From positions 62,001-126,000 of the forward strand of contig NZ_JQKI01000005.1 in NCBI RefSeq assembly GCF_000745965.1: DNA of 64,000 bases, read 5' to 3'. The DNA comes from Edaphobacter aggregans DSM 19364 (GTDB taxonomy: Bacteria > Acidobacteriota > Terriglobia > Terriglobales > Acidobacteriaceae). Positions 40,001 to 47,516 of the stretch are shown piece after piece; positions within the stretch are counted from its first letter, which is position 1; every line of letters begins with the position of its first letter. Below the pieces are notes generated by a model that saw nothing but the letters and a program-made list of their open reading frames with translations, was not told the DNA's origin and did not search any database. The translations under genes and the position numbers were made by a program.

Positions 40001-40366
40001 CACCTGCACTGTCTCTACACTCGAGGCCACGCCGAGCTTCACGTCCAGCGCATACACCTGACCTGGACGCACTGCAATATGCTCCACCTTGCTTGTCGAA
40101 AAACCGGGTGCGGTCACTTCGACCGTATAGTTGCCCAGCGGAAGATCCTGAAAGCTGTAATCACCGGAGTTGGTTGAGACCATCTCGCGCTTGAAGCCGG
40201 TATCGGTTCCGGTCAACACAATATGAGCGCCGGCGACTGCTGCTCCGCTGGAATCCTGCACAGAGCCTGCAATTCCACCGCGATAGGTCTGGGCGGCAAG
40301 GTGCAGTGTCAATGCAGACATCAGCACCAGGAGATAGAGATAGGTATGCCTCGAAAAGCGCTTCAT
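37100..40366 (-). CDS. TonB-dependent receptor with carboxypeptidase-regulatory domain (Oar-like)
   Basis: 1,088 residues. Signal peptide to about residue 26 (HLAAQTYRGG). Residues about 28-115 are a CarboxypepD_reg beta-sandwich (GGIAGSVQDSSGAAVAGAHI, STNSGDYSFQDLPLGNYTVE). The plug domain includes NDKAVANIPLNGRDFTQLVK and GSLNGTRTNQNNWQIDGADN. A long 22-strand-type barrel follows, closing with PFNVQFAGKIIF, a C-terminal aromatic signature. Acidobacterial genomes carry many such receptors, often for oligosaccharide or protein-derived substrates. It sits beside the M28 peptidase, the two reading the same way; no TonB or ExbBD is nearby. Confidence 0.88.
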   Translation of the reverse strand: MKRFSRHTYLYLLVLMSALTLHLAAQTYRGGIAGSVQDSSGAAVAGAHIVLTGTDTGFKREMVSTNSGDYSFQDLPLGNYTVEVTAPGFSTSKVEHIAVRPGQVYALDVKLGVASSVETVQVSADAVALDTVSSTTNSVVNDKAVANIPLNGRDFTQLVKIVPGYNGAGSLNGTRTNQNNWQIDGADNNDIWQNNTAANQGGVGSIAGVTIPIDAIDQFTVQSQGNAEAGRNAGGLISLAIKTGTNKLHGSAYYFNRNEFFAARSPFLIASQRKPKLRNQQFGGSVGGPIIKDKLFFFVNYERQKYLIQNSAAATEPTQAYVQAGTALLAKHGISVNPLSLSVLSLWPQGNKPSGPAAPNNYNDGRPQTGYSDNAIGNITYNLTSRQSLRLQAFVGTGRQFAAIGTNIYDYYQVAPDITQNFSLTHNWAMTDHISNQVIAAVGVFNQTFNDVNHSQNIPALGLNTGVTNPSLFGAPTISISGLDTVGQTQPLGRKDYTGHITDVATWVSGKHQYRFGGEFRRNYMDLQYQRNVRGAFTFNGTATGNAAIQALLPKGATAYNTDTTVTADIRSMADYLAGYVASSSFTQGYLRRNIYQNTFALFVQDQYQVLPNLTLNYGLRYEYNAPFSSDGTLSVYRPGAAGADGYGLVAVGSSAAESPYPGQHTNFSPRFGFSYTPTEKLVVRAAYGLYYDAPNFNGFFDNRPGNNGAVGLQGNNFGSSPVRNVGPTFYQWQTNVPVFNVTPSPTTIFGLATISPNFRTAYTQNYNANLEYQVSHNTIATVSYVGAVGRRLFNLSDINEARPGASNSAASEVTRRPIYTSKAVANYATIGAVNEIQSEGSSNYNSLQASIRTSAFHGLTAQGSYTYGHALDVISSTRGLAPQDSANLAGEYGSADFDVRHTFNGYVVYEAPQIGHRWPLLTKGWQGNTFMTVFTGTPFSLKTGSDVSGTGENQDRVNQSGTYASSNRSFQTLKAGSAPIVQWFNVASFTAPAAGNFGTTRRNAFRGPGFATVDASLVKNTQIHEGVSLQLRAEMFNIFNRTNLANPTTSLSSSSFGQVATTRNNGGAPGIGPGEPFNVQFAGKIIF

Positions 40367-40795
40367 AGATAGAGCTCTCCTTACACGTTTAACTGGGAAA
40401 ACGAGGGTATGCGACTGCGCGATGAGTCGTGGCTATAGACGCGTGTCCGCTAGGCTTGAGGGACTACTTCCGACATCGTCGTGGATGTACTGGCATTTCG
40501 CGTCGTTTGTTCGTTCGGATGTTTATTAACCTACCTGTAAAAATCAGCGGTGACAAGGTCGGTTCATGCTGTTCGCTACAGAAAACCGGCGGATGATCCA
40601 GATAAGAAACTAAATTCGTCCCTGTTCTTTTTCCGGTGCAGACAAGGATCGCTCGGCCAGGCGCTCGGGTGAACTGGTCCTTTGCGGCTAGATCTGTCGT
40701 GGAAGGCGCTCCTTTGCTGGTTCGCGGAAGGATTGTTCAGGTGGTTCCTTGCGGCGGTCGCTCGGGTTAGGATCGGAAGGAGACGTTCGCTCCTT
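40367..40795. other. Gene-free divergent region between the receptor and the amylase-like gene
   Basis: No gene seen. The receptor ATG has a GGAGAG site at its 5' side. AT-rich patches at about 40520-40540 and 40605-40635 could be promoters in either direction. A TTG-initiated open frame from 40682 runs into the amylase-like gene but has no ribosome site or signal-peptide logic. Confidence 0.4.
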
Positions 40796-42031
40796 ATGTC
40801 GATCTTGTTCCGGCGGTTTTTCCGGCTTCGCAGTACGATTTCCTTGCTTGTTCTGCTCTGCGCATCTGGCGCGCAGGCGCAGACGCTGGCTCGTCCGGGC
40901 TGGGTTGGCTCGGGGATGAGCGCGACCTCTTGGTGGAAGCATGGTGTGGTCTATCAGGCCGATCCGCGCGGGTTCGGCGGGCTGCATGGGCTGGCAGAGC
41001 ACCTGGACTACATTCATTCGCTGGGCGTTGATGCTTTATTGCTGAGCTCGCTGGGCGGCGATGCGCAGAACGCGATCGATCCCGAGTTGGGGACGATGGA
41101 CGATCTGGATGAGATCGTGCGGCGCGCGAGCCAGAACAACATCCGCGTGCTGGTGGAACTGAACGCTCATGCGAACGACTTGCAGGATCGGGCTCGGCTG
41201 TGGCTTGCGCATGGCGTTGCTGGCTTTCGCGTTGCGGGCGCGACGACGGCGCAGATCGCAGAGCTGAGGAAGAGCGAGAGCAGCTTTGCCGGCCAGCGCG
41301 TGGTGATTGGCGATGTGGATGCTGTTGGCTCGGCGCAGATGATTGCCGATCCGCGAGCGGGAACGCAGGAGAAGCTTGCGGCTTCGTCGATTCGTCCTGC
41401 GCTTGAGGCGGCGCAGCAGATTGCAGATGAAGGTCGCAGCGTTCCGCTGCTGCTCTCGGATGGTGCGGGCATGACGCGGAGCATGACGCGTTACGCGGAT
41501 GGTGCGCACGACGCGGATGTTGCGAAGATGGTCGCGGCGATGCTGATGACGACGCGTGCGGCTTCGCTGATTTACTTCGGCCAGGAGCTTGGGCTGACTG
41601 ACGGGACAAACATTGTCTCGTTCGAGCAGCCGGCGAAGAAGGGCGAGCAGCCTGCGGCGATGAGCGTTGCAGCGGGCGATGCGAGTCCGGCTTCGCTGCT
41701 TAATTGGTATCGGCAGCTGAGTGCGATGACGCACAGCAATCGCACGATGAGCTCAGGCGCGATCATGGTGCTGAACCACGATGACCAGAATGTTCTGGCG
41801 TGGGTTCGGCGCCCGCAGAGCGTTTCGCTGAGTTCGCCGGCGATCGTGGTGATCGAGAATCTTTCGGCGCAGCCAGTTACGATCTTGCTGAAGGCGGACA
41901 TGCAGCGGCTTCGGCTGAAGGGCAGCTTTTTGCGGACACTGGCGCGCTCGGACAGCGGGATGGGCGCGATGCATCTGGATGGGATGACGCTGGCGCCCTA
42001 CTCCGTATTTATCGGGGAGCTACGCTACTGA
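40796..42031 (+). CDS. Secreted alpha-amylase (GH13) homologue lacking catalytic residues
   Basis: A 411-residue product starting at MSILFRRFFRLRSTIS, which gives a clean signal peptide ending GAQAQ. The barrel start is clear (WWKHGVVYQADPRGFGG, HLDYIHSLGVDALLLSSL), and so are GTMDDLDEIVRRASQNNIRV and the late barrel LIYFGQELGLTDG. But GFRxD, which carries the nucleophile Asp, reads GFRVAGA; the Glu strand reads VVIGDVDAV with Asp in place of Glu; and the normal stretch of some 90 residues between motif I (LVELNAHAND) and GFR is missing. Only the HD of motif IV (DGAHDAD) remains. This is probably a non-catalytic, sugar-binding or structural descendant of an amylase. A strong terminator follows at 42156. 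Confidence 0.75.
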   Translation: MSILFRRFFRLRSTISLLVLLCASGAQAQTLARPGWVGSGMSATSWWKHGVVYQADPRGFGGLHGLAEHLDYIHSLGVDALLLSSLGGDAQNAIDPELGTMDDLDEIVRRASQNNIRVLVELNAHANDLQDRARLWLAHGVAGFRVAGATTAQIAELRKSESSFAGQRVVIGDVDAVGSAQMIADPRAGTQEKLAASSIRPALEAAQQIADEGRSVPLLLSDGAGMTRSMTRYADGAHDADVAKMVAAMLMTTRAASLIYFGQELGLTDGTNIVSFEQPAKKGEQPAAMSVAAGDASPASLLNWYRQLSAMTHSNRTMSSGAIMVLNHDDQNVLAWVRRPQSVSLSSPAIVVIENLSAQPVTILLKADMQRLRLKGSFLRTLARSDSGMGAMHLDGMTLAPYSVFIGELRY

Positions 42032-42312
42032 CCCCCACCCCCTCCCCACACTGTTTTGCAAACTACCTGTTTTGTGTAAGTTGTGCGATTTCAGCAGGGC
42101 AAGATATTGATTCCATGCGGCTTATGGGTCAAAATCTTGATTCGAAAAGAGATAGGGCCGGGATAACATCCCGGCCATTTTTTGATCTTTAGTTCTATTT
42201 TAGCGAGTCGAGGGTAATTAATCGGCGCTTTTTCGTGGTTTATTTTCGGGTTCTAAATATCCCCGATTGTTCGGTTTACATTGTTTTAGCCGAGCGGCAG
42301 GGGCTTGACATC
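42031..42312 (+). repeat. Composite dispersed intergenic element, copy 2
   Basis: Same parts and order as at 8352-8561: C-rich run right after the stop codon, TTTTGCAAA, terminator hairpin, 17-base gap, core TAGCGAGTCGAGGGTAATTA and on to 42231, then CTTGACATC at 42304. The terminator stems differ in sequence while the core is conserved. Confidence 0.5.
42156..42183 (+). terminator. Intrinsic terminator of the amylase-like gene
   Basis: GGCCGGGA-TAACA-TCCCGGCC followed by ATTTTTT. Confidence 0.88.
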
Positions 42313-42341
42313 TCCATTCACGCATCGTCGGAGGGCGAGCC

Positions 42342-43040
42342 TCAGGCGGGGTGGTGCGAGAGAAATTTGGCGTATTGCGACTGAAGGGATTCGAGCAGTG
42401 ATTGCATGTAGAAGAGTTGCCCGGCAAGGGTCTCGAGCCTGTGGCGAATCTCGTCCGCTTCCCCGGCGGCGGGGTCGGGATCACTTTTCTTGCTGCCGAT
42501 AAATGGCCCAACACTTACGGAGGCGTCGCGGACGGCCTGGAGCTCGGCAGCGGTGAACTTGTCCTGAGAGGAGTAGATATCCGCGTACTCCTGCACGGTG
42601 GCGTAGGACATGTAGGAGACCGCACTTGTTGCCTGGGCTGTCTCCCATGCGACGTCATCGAGCCCGTGGACACGGAAGGTGATCTCCATCGCGGCATCGG
42701 CGGGGGCCTTGTGATTCGCAGCGATGTAGCGGAGGACCTCGACGTCGTGCCTGATAGTCTCCTGCTGCTTTTGCACCTCGGCGAGGGCCGAAGAGATGGC
42801 TTTGGAGTTGTCCTCGATCTCGGTGTGGAGGCTGATTTCGGCCTCGTGGACGAGGTGGCGGTGATGGGCACGTTCGACGCAACCTTCGAGGCCGAGTGCG
42901 ATGAGGAGGCCGACGGTGATGGTGAGGAGGTGAATGAGGAAGTCGCGGATGCCATGGATCGCGGAGTGAGGGGGATGGACGTCGATCACCGTGGGACCTC
43001 GTGGGTGGGATTCGGAGATAAGCGTAGCAGAGGGAGGCAT
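42342..43040 (-). CDS. Membrane-anchored protein of unknown function
   Basis: A 232-residue protein with one N-terminal membrane helix at residues about 31-52 (IRDFLIHLLTITVGLLIALG) next to EGCVERAHHRHLVHEAE, then a long helical domain. I have seen this pattern (IHxxRDFxxHLxTITxGLLIALGLE) as an anchored family in Acidobacteriota but know no function. The soluble part is Ala/Glu/Gln-rich and may be a coiled coil (residues about 65-105 and 195-225). Confidence 0.65.
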   Translation of the reverse strand: MPPSATLISESHPRGPTVIDVHPPHSAIHGIRDFLIHLLTITVGLLIALGLEGCVERAHHRHLVHEAEISLHTEIEDNSKAISSALAEVQKQQETIRHDVEVLRYIAANHKAPADAAMEITFRVHGLDDVAWETAQATSAVSYMSYATVQEYADIYSSQDKFTAAELQAVRDASVSVGPFIGSKKSDPDPAAGEADEIRHRLETLAGQLFYMQSLLESLQSQYAKFLSHHPA

Positions 43041-43110
43041 CCAAGTTACCGTCTACGAGTATCTAGGTAAAGGTGCGGATTAGAGATGTTGAGGCGAGCA
43101 AGGAGGCGTT

Positions 43111-43659
43111 ATGTGGAAGACGATCGCCCGAGTACTTGCGGTATGTTCTTTGTTACTGCCGGCTGTGGCGCATGCCGATCCGATCGTGTGGGACTTCACG
43201 GTGACGCACCTGCTGTATGACAATCTGAACGATCCCACGACCTTTACGTACCAGAGCGGGACGTTTTCGCTGGTACAGGGGCGGTCTCCGGACTCTGTGT
43301 GGATCGACGGCACTCCGCAGTTCCTGATGTTCGAAGACATGATGTATCAGAACGTCCCGTACACGATGACCTCGACGAAGAACGGCGTTGTGCTCTCGCA
43401 GTCGGCGGGGGTGGGGACGGTAACGTTCTGGTGGGACGGCATCTCGCTGCCTAATGGGTTTCATGTGTACGACGCTGATCTGTCCTTTGACTGGCATCAG
43501 CTTTCGCCGCCGGAGTTTGAGCCGGGCCACTATAGGAGCGCCGACAGCTTTGCGTGGTACGACGTGGTGGGCGAGACGCCGGAGCCTTCGACGCTTGCGA
43601 TGCTGGCGACGGGATTAGTGGGCACGGCTGGCATGCTGCGACGGCGGTGGCGTTCTTAG
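43111..43659 (+). CDS. PEP-CTERM-anchored exported protein
   Basis: A 182-residue protein with a signal peptide (cleavage after VAHA, about residue 22), a beta-rich middle with many aromatic residues, and a C-terminal sorting signal TPEPSTLAMLATGLVGTAGM followed by LRRRWRS. PEP-CTERM proteins are processed by exosortase and often associate with the envelope or exopolysaccharide. No exosortase gene is in the window. Confidence 0.82.
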   Translation: MWKTIARVLAVCSLLLPAVAHADPIVWDFTVTHLLYDNLNDPTTFTYQSGTFSLVQGRSPDSVWIDGTPQFLMFEDMMYQNVPYTMTSTKNGVVLSQSAGVGTVTFWWDGISLPNGFHVYDADLSFDWHQLSPPEFEPGHYRSADSFAWYDVVGETPEPSTLAMLATGLVGTAGMLRRRWRS

Positions 43660-44008
43660 TGACACTGTATGAATAGTTAGCCTCTCTGGCGTGAGCGCTG
43701 GCCTGGTATGGATGATTTGGTTTTCCACCGTATCCACAGGAGCTTTGTATTTCCACAGGCATAAAACTCTTGCGCCGCGCGCATTCGGGAGTAGTATTCC
43801 TTTCACCGGAGGAGCGATCCTCCAGAAGGAGAGAGCGAACAAGGCGCTATCGACGAGGACTCGGAAGGGGAATCAAAACTAACCGCAAGGAAGGTTTGAG
43901 GAGCCGGAAGAGGATTCAACCAGGTGGACGGCCAGCCGGACACAGGTGATAGAGCCGAGAGAGCTTTCGCAGCGAGTGTTGTAACGGAATGGTTCGGGAG
44001 ACGCGGAA
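43660..44008. other. Gene-free stretch with DnaA-box-like sites and possible RNA structure
   Basis: No gene seen. Around 43722-43762 are three near matches to the DnaA box (TTTTCCACC, GTATCCACA, ATTTCCACA). From about 43800 on the plus strand is purine-rich with pairable segments (GGTTTGA about 43893 with TCAACC about 43916) and leads into the structured RNA at 44009, so the RNA may begin earlier than annotated. Confidence 0.35.
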
Positions 44009-44132
44009 CTTCGGTTCGCAGATACCGGTCAATCCGAGATGACGACGCTACGATCCGGTTCCGAGCCGGATCTTCGAAGAATCGGAAAAGTGAGGGCGGT
44101 TTCTCGCAAGAGAGATCGCCCTTCGCTTTTTT
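44009..44132 (+). ncRNA. Structured RNA with intrinsic terminator, copy 1
   Basis: 124 nt with an equal-length copy at 46432-46555. Elements: hairpin CGGT/ACCG near the 5' end, stem TCCGA/TCGGA enclosing the hairpin GATCCGG-TTCCGAG-CCGGATC (44052-44072), then a terminator with a 12-bp stem closed by GCAA (from 44094) and TTTTTT. In copy 2 the internal hairpin reads GATTCGG/CCGGATC (C-G changed to T-G) and the terminator stem has a different sequence but still pairs, so structure and not sequence is kept. No Rfam family is recognised by eye. Confidence 0.6.
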
Positions 44133-44192
44133 ATGTGGCGTTGGGTGGGTGCGGTCTGTGCGCAGGAAGATGATTCGTACAATCAAGAAACA

Positions 44193-44408
44193 ATGTTCGA
44201 TTGGCTTAGAACGGAAAAGAGACCGGTGTCTGCTGCTGAAATAAGCGCAACGCAACGGCAATTGCTCGATGAATTGCTATCTTCTTGTCCTCGATGCCAC
44301 GGTGCGCTGATTGGTCATGAATACGCCGAACTAGCGGTCGCGTCCGGGCTGGAAGACAAGGAGAGCTTGCTTAGAGCAGCGGACGTTGACGTGGGTCTCA
44401 TTCATTAA
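44193..44408 (+). CDS. Small protein with a CxxC pair, unknown function
   Basis: MFDWLRTEKRPVSAAEISAT..., 71 residues with SSCPRCHGALIGH in the middle. A lone CxxC may bind zinc with the nearby His or be redox active. It lies 60 bp past the structured RNA, and its stop overlaps that of the convergent patatin gene by four bases. Not recognised. Confidence 0.5.
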   Translation: MFDWLRTEKRPVSAAEISATQRQLLDELLSSCPRCHGALIGHEYAELAVASGLEDKESLLRAADVDVGLIH

Positions 44409-46258
44409 CTCTCGAAGAGCTGGGAATCAAGCTTGCTGAGCATCTTGCGCAGCTTGGCAATGGTTGCATTGGTTGCCGCTTCCCCAATAAGTGCCATTTC
44501 ATCAGCCCGAGTAAATTCCGATATATCAAAGGACGTCACGTCGGGCGCGACCACAAAATCTGCGGGCTGCACCCCAACAGAGTTCATGTTGAAGCCTTGA
44601 ATCATGTTCTGTCGCATAATCACTTGAATTGTCGAGAAGAAACGGTTGCTGCGCGAATCCCTGCGGAAGCGCATTCCTAGAAAGTCTCTCTCTAGCTTTG
44701 CCGTCACGCTCGATGCGATAACAAAGTTGCATCCCTTGGCTACCAGCACGTCGGCAGGAATATTGTTGAGCAACCCGCCGTCCACCAGCGCTCGGTCTGA
44801 TTGAAAGATAGGAAGCGAAAGGGGAGGGAGATTGATGCTTTCCAGGATACTCATCGTCGCGTCGCCAACCTCGCGCACCACTGGTTCTCCTTCGAAGAGG
44901 TCGACGGCAACCGTAAACATCGGAAGATTCAATTGCTCCATCCTGGCTCGCCCTATGTATCTCCGCAGCATGGACTCGAACTGATTTCGTCTGTACTTGA
45001 AGAGCAAATACCAGTAGCCGCCGCCGGGCAGCTGTCGAAACAACCACGAAGGCATCAAATCGGTCTTGAAGACCTGAGTAGCATACTCGGGATCTAAGCC
45101 AGCCGCGTAGATGGTGCCGGTCATCGCCCCAGCACTCGTACCCGCCAGCATGTCGACATAGATGCCATGCTGCTCAAGCGCTTTGAGCACTCCAAGATGA
45201 GCCATACCGCGAGCTGCGCCGCCTCCCAGTGCTAAACCGATCTGGACGCCTCGCAAATGATGAACGATGCGCTCGAATCCGTGCTGCAGCAAACTGCCTT
45301 GATTTGCTCCAGGAGCGTCGAATGAAAGCTTGAAGTCTCGTTCGGCGAGTTCATACAACTCCGGTACATAGGGAGCCATTGAGGTGTTGCTGTCGAGAAG
45401 CCACACAACCCGGAGCTTCTCTCGCCATCTGGGTACGCTCTTCACCAGCTCTTGGAGCAGATGTGTCGCTGCACGCGCATCCTGCGGCCGAACACACCAG
45501 AGCACGACGTCGACGTAACTCATAAACCGCTTCATTACCTCTTCTGAATGATCCGCACGAATATCAAACAGAAGTCGCCTATGCGAGGCCCATTCCTTGA
45601 TAAGGTCTTGTCGCTCCTCGACATCTCCAACAAGCCCCTTAAAGGGGATGTCTTCGTCGGGCTTCCATTGCTCGTCGTCGCCGAGAATACATGGAGACTC
45701 GCCCAGGTCTCGAAGGCGACGTGCCAATCGACCAACGAGCGGACGGCTCGCCTCCGTGTGATGCACAACACCGACGACGGCTGGCTTCGGAAGCGAACGT
45801 TCTACCATCACGAATCGTTTGAATACGCTGGCTGCCAATCGAAACATAGCGAGTTGAAAGTCTGCATGCTTGGCTGTCAACTGAAGCAGGTTCGATAGTG
45901 TCAGTCGTATCGCTGTCGAAGGTTCAGTAGCCTGGACTTGCAAGTGAGAGCGATCCGATAAACCGAGGGAAAATAAGCCGATGACAGCCCCTCGAGCAAA
46001 AGTATCCTGCTGCATCTCTTTGCCCAGAAAATCGTAGAGCGTTGCCTGCATCCGGCCCGTGATGAGGAAGTACACGTGAGTAATCTCTGATTCGGCCTCA
46101 ATGACCACCTCTCCGGCGTGAAACGCGATCCAATCAGCGGCATTCGTGATCGCCGTCAGCGTGTCCTCGTTGAGTTCCTTTGCCCATTCGAGCCGACGAA
46201 GCTCTATCTGAAGTCGCTCAGCTGTTGGAGAAACTGGTTTTTCGCCCCTGTTATCCAT
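44405..46258 (-). CDS. NTE-like patatin phospholipase with N-terminal cyclic-nucleotide-binding-type domain
   Basis: A 617-residue product starting at MDNRGEKPVSP after AAGGAG. Residues about 20-135 form a cNMP-binding-type beta barrel (WIAFHAGEVVIEAESEITHV, YFLITGRMQATLYD), residues about 155-310 a middle region resembling that of NTE-type proteins (VVGVVHHTEASRPLVGRLAR), and residues about 335-540 a patatin domain with oxyanion loop GLALGGGAARGMAHLGVL, nucleophile elbow LAGTSAGAMTG (Ser) and VDGGLLNNIPADV (Asp). It hydrolyses lysophospholipids or other acyl esters. It is flanked by the two copies of the 124-nt structured RNA. Confidence 0.85.
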   Translation of the reverse strand: MDNRGEKPVSPTAERLQIELRRLEWAKELNEDTLTAITNAADWIAFHAGEVVIEAESEITHVYFLITGRMQATLYDFLGKEMQQDTFARGAVIGLFSLGLSDRSHLQVQATEPSTAIRLTLSNLLQLTAKHADFQLAMFRLAASVFKRFVMVERSLPKPAVVGVVHHTEASRPLVGRLARRLRDLGESPCILGDDEQWKPDEDIPFKGLVGDVEERQDLIKEWASHRRLLFDIRADHSEEVMKRFMSYVDVVLWCVRPQDARAATHLLQELVKSVPRWREKLRVVWLLDSNTSMAPYVPELYELAERDFKLSFDAPGANQGSLLQHGFERIVHHLRGVQIGLALGGGAARGMAHLGVLKALEQHGIYVDMLAGTSAGAMTGTIYAAGLDPEYATQVFKTDLMPSWLFRQLPGGGYWYLLFKYRRNQFESMLRRYIGRARMEQLNLPMFTVAVDLFEGEPVVREVGDATMSILESINLPPLSLPIFQSDRALVDGGLLNNIPADVLVAKGCNFVIASSVTAKLERDFLGMRFRRDSRSNRFFSTIQVIMRQNMIQGFNMNSVGVQPADFVVAPDVTSFDISEFTRADEMALIGEAATNATIAKLRKMLSKLDSQLFES

Positions 46259-46431
46259 CTCGTTCTCCTTGAATGAGGTAGCCAAAGCTCGGCGAAATGC
46301 TTGTCGGAATGTGAGTCGAGGGCGTGTATCCAACTTCCACGCTTATTCGGTAATTCCCTCCCAGTCACTCACGGTCAACCATTATCATCCGAATTTCCAG
46401 GCGGTACATCAGGCCCCAGCTCACAGGCGGG

Positions 46432-46555
46432 CTTCGGTTCGCAAGTACCGGGTTAGTCCGAGATGACAAGGCGCTTGGATTCGGTGCCGAACCGGATCTT
46501 CGAAAAATCGGAAGACGAGGGCGGTGACCTGAAAGGGTTGCCGCCCTTCGCTTTT
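46432..46555 (+). ncRNA. Structured RNA with intrinsic terminator, copy 2
   Basis: Same length and layout as 44009-44132: CGGTTCGCAAGTACCG, TCCGA...TCGGA, hairpin GATTCGG-TGCCGAA-CCGGATC (46478-46498), terminator GGGCGG...CCGCCC (46519-46546) with CTTTT after it. It points away from the patatin gene, which starts at 46258 on the other strand. What follows is a gene-free stretch, so this is more likely a free small RNA than a leader. Confidence 0.6.
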
Positions 46556-46594
46556 GTGGGTGTGGTTTTGGATTCTGCGGCGCTTCGAGCAGAA

Positions 46595-46635
46595 TGCAGG
46601 TCCTTCGACTTCGCTGCGCTTCGCTCAGGATGACA
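46595..46635 (+). repeat. Dispersed repeat, copy A
   Basis: A GCAGGTCCTTCGACTTCGCT...CAGGATGACA unit. Related copies lie at 50571, 51925 and 53919, all in the same orientation. Reverse complement reads TGTCATCCTGAGCGAAGCGC, a unit frequent between genes in this group of bacteria. Confidence 0.7.
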
Positions 46636-47116
46636 GATTGTGCATAGGGTTGGGGAAGGCGGTTCGCGCTCCCGCGCATGCCGCGATGAGGCAGCGTCAT
46701 GTATGGGGCACCCGGCCTACTTCCCTTTGCTGAGTGAGAACGCGGGAGATTTTTCTGCGGTCTTGAGTGTGATCAGAACGCAACCGGAGGCAAGCCGGCG
46801 TCGCTCTCCCTCGACGACTCTCGGTGTGGTGTCGTCAGGGGTGGTTCCCCTTTTGCCGTGACCCTCTGCATGCTTTTCTGATGGATCCTGGGCGAAGAAG
46901 ATCCTCAGAGGAGCGATCGAACGCTGACGCTCAACATCCGGTGGCGGCTTCATAGGAGGAGAAGAGCAGCCGTTGAGGGGATTCGCCATAGCATCTATGG
47001 GGCATGTGGGAGGATTTGTTGGGGAGTGGCCTGTGCGGGCGGGCATTTTGGCTAGGCGGATTGGGGTGGGTGATCGGTTCGCTGCAGATCATAATGGGGT
47101 GACAGGAGCATCCATC
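46636..47116. other. Gene-free stretch
   Basis: No gene that I can defend. It contains a second short low-complexity motif (GGGGCACCCGG at about 46705, echoed as GGGGCACCGGG at about 50687). A minus-strand open frame of about 109 codons (46717-47046) ends in a run of charged residues and looks like repeat-derived sequence. Confidence 0.4.
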
Positions 47117-47500
47117 GTGATAAGTGGCAATGATGAAAACTTCGGAAGCGTTCACAGCGATGACGAAGAGATGCTTGCAGCCATCAACACGGCTCGCGGT
47201 TCTCTAAGACAATTCCTGGATGCCTTTTTTGCTCCCAAGGAGAATCAGCGGAGTTTTCTTTTGAAGGTGGCTTTTGAGAAAGGAGAGCAGAGAGAGCATA
47301 TCTGGTTGGCTGATTTGGATTTAGTCTCGACACCTCCTACAGGCGTCGTGGCAAATGAGCCAAGGATCTCTTCGCTCGAATACATGCAAAGAGTTCCGTT
47401 CGATCCTGCCATGGTGAGCGATTGGATGTACTACGAAGATGGCTGTCTCGTGGGAGGGTTCACCACCAGGGTATTACGCGCTTCTTCTCGCTCAAACTAA
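47117..47500 (+). CDS. DUF2314 domain protein
   Basis: A 127-residue product from GTG at 47117, eight bases after AGGAG; the frame is open back to 46973, but those residues look non-coding. The domain is recognised by EEMLAAINTARGSLRQFLDA, FLLKVAFEKGEQREHIWLAD, VVANEPRISSLEYMQRVPFD and SDWMYYEDGCLVGGFTTRVL. The function of the family is not established. Confidence 0.72.
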   Translation: MISGNDENFGSVHSDDEEMLAAINTARGSLRQFLDAFFAPKENQRSFLLKVAFEKGEQREHIWLADLDLVSTPPTGVVANEPRISSLEYMQRVPFDPAMVSDWMYYEDGCLVGGFTTRVLRASSRSN

Positions 47501-47516
47501 AGAGCCGGACCTTAGA

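Noticed and set aside
43800..44135. RNase P RNA
   Set aside because: The universally conserved P4 strands (GAGGAAAGUC and ACAGAA) are absent.
44405..46258. Idea that the patatin plus flanking genes form a CBASS-type defence system
   Set aside because: No cyclic-nucleotide synthase is nearby. The N-terminal sensor plus patatin matches NTE-like housekeeping lipases.
46717..47046. 109-codon minus-strand frame
   Set aside because: Pro/Arg-rich, unlike any family I know, over a region of repeats; no ribosome site.
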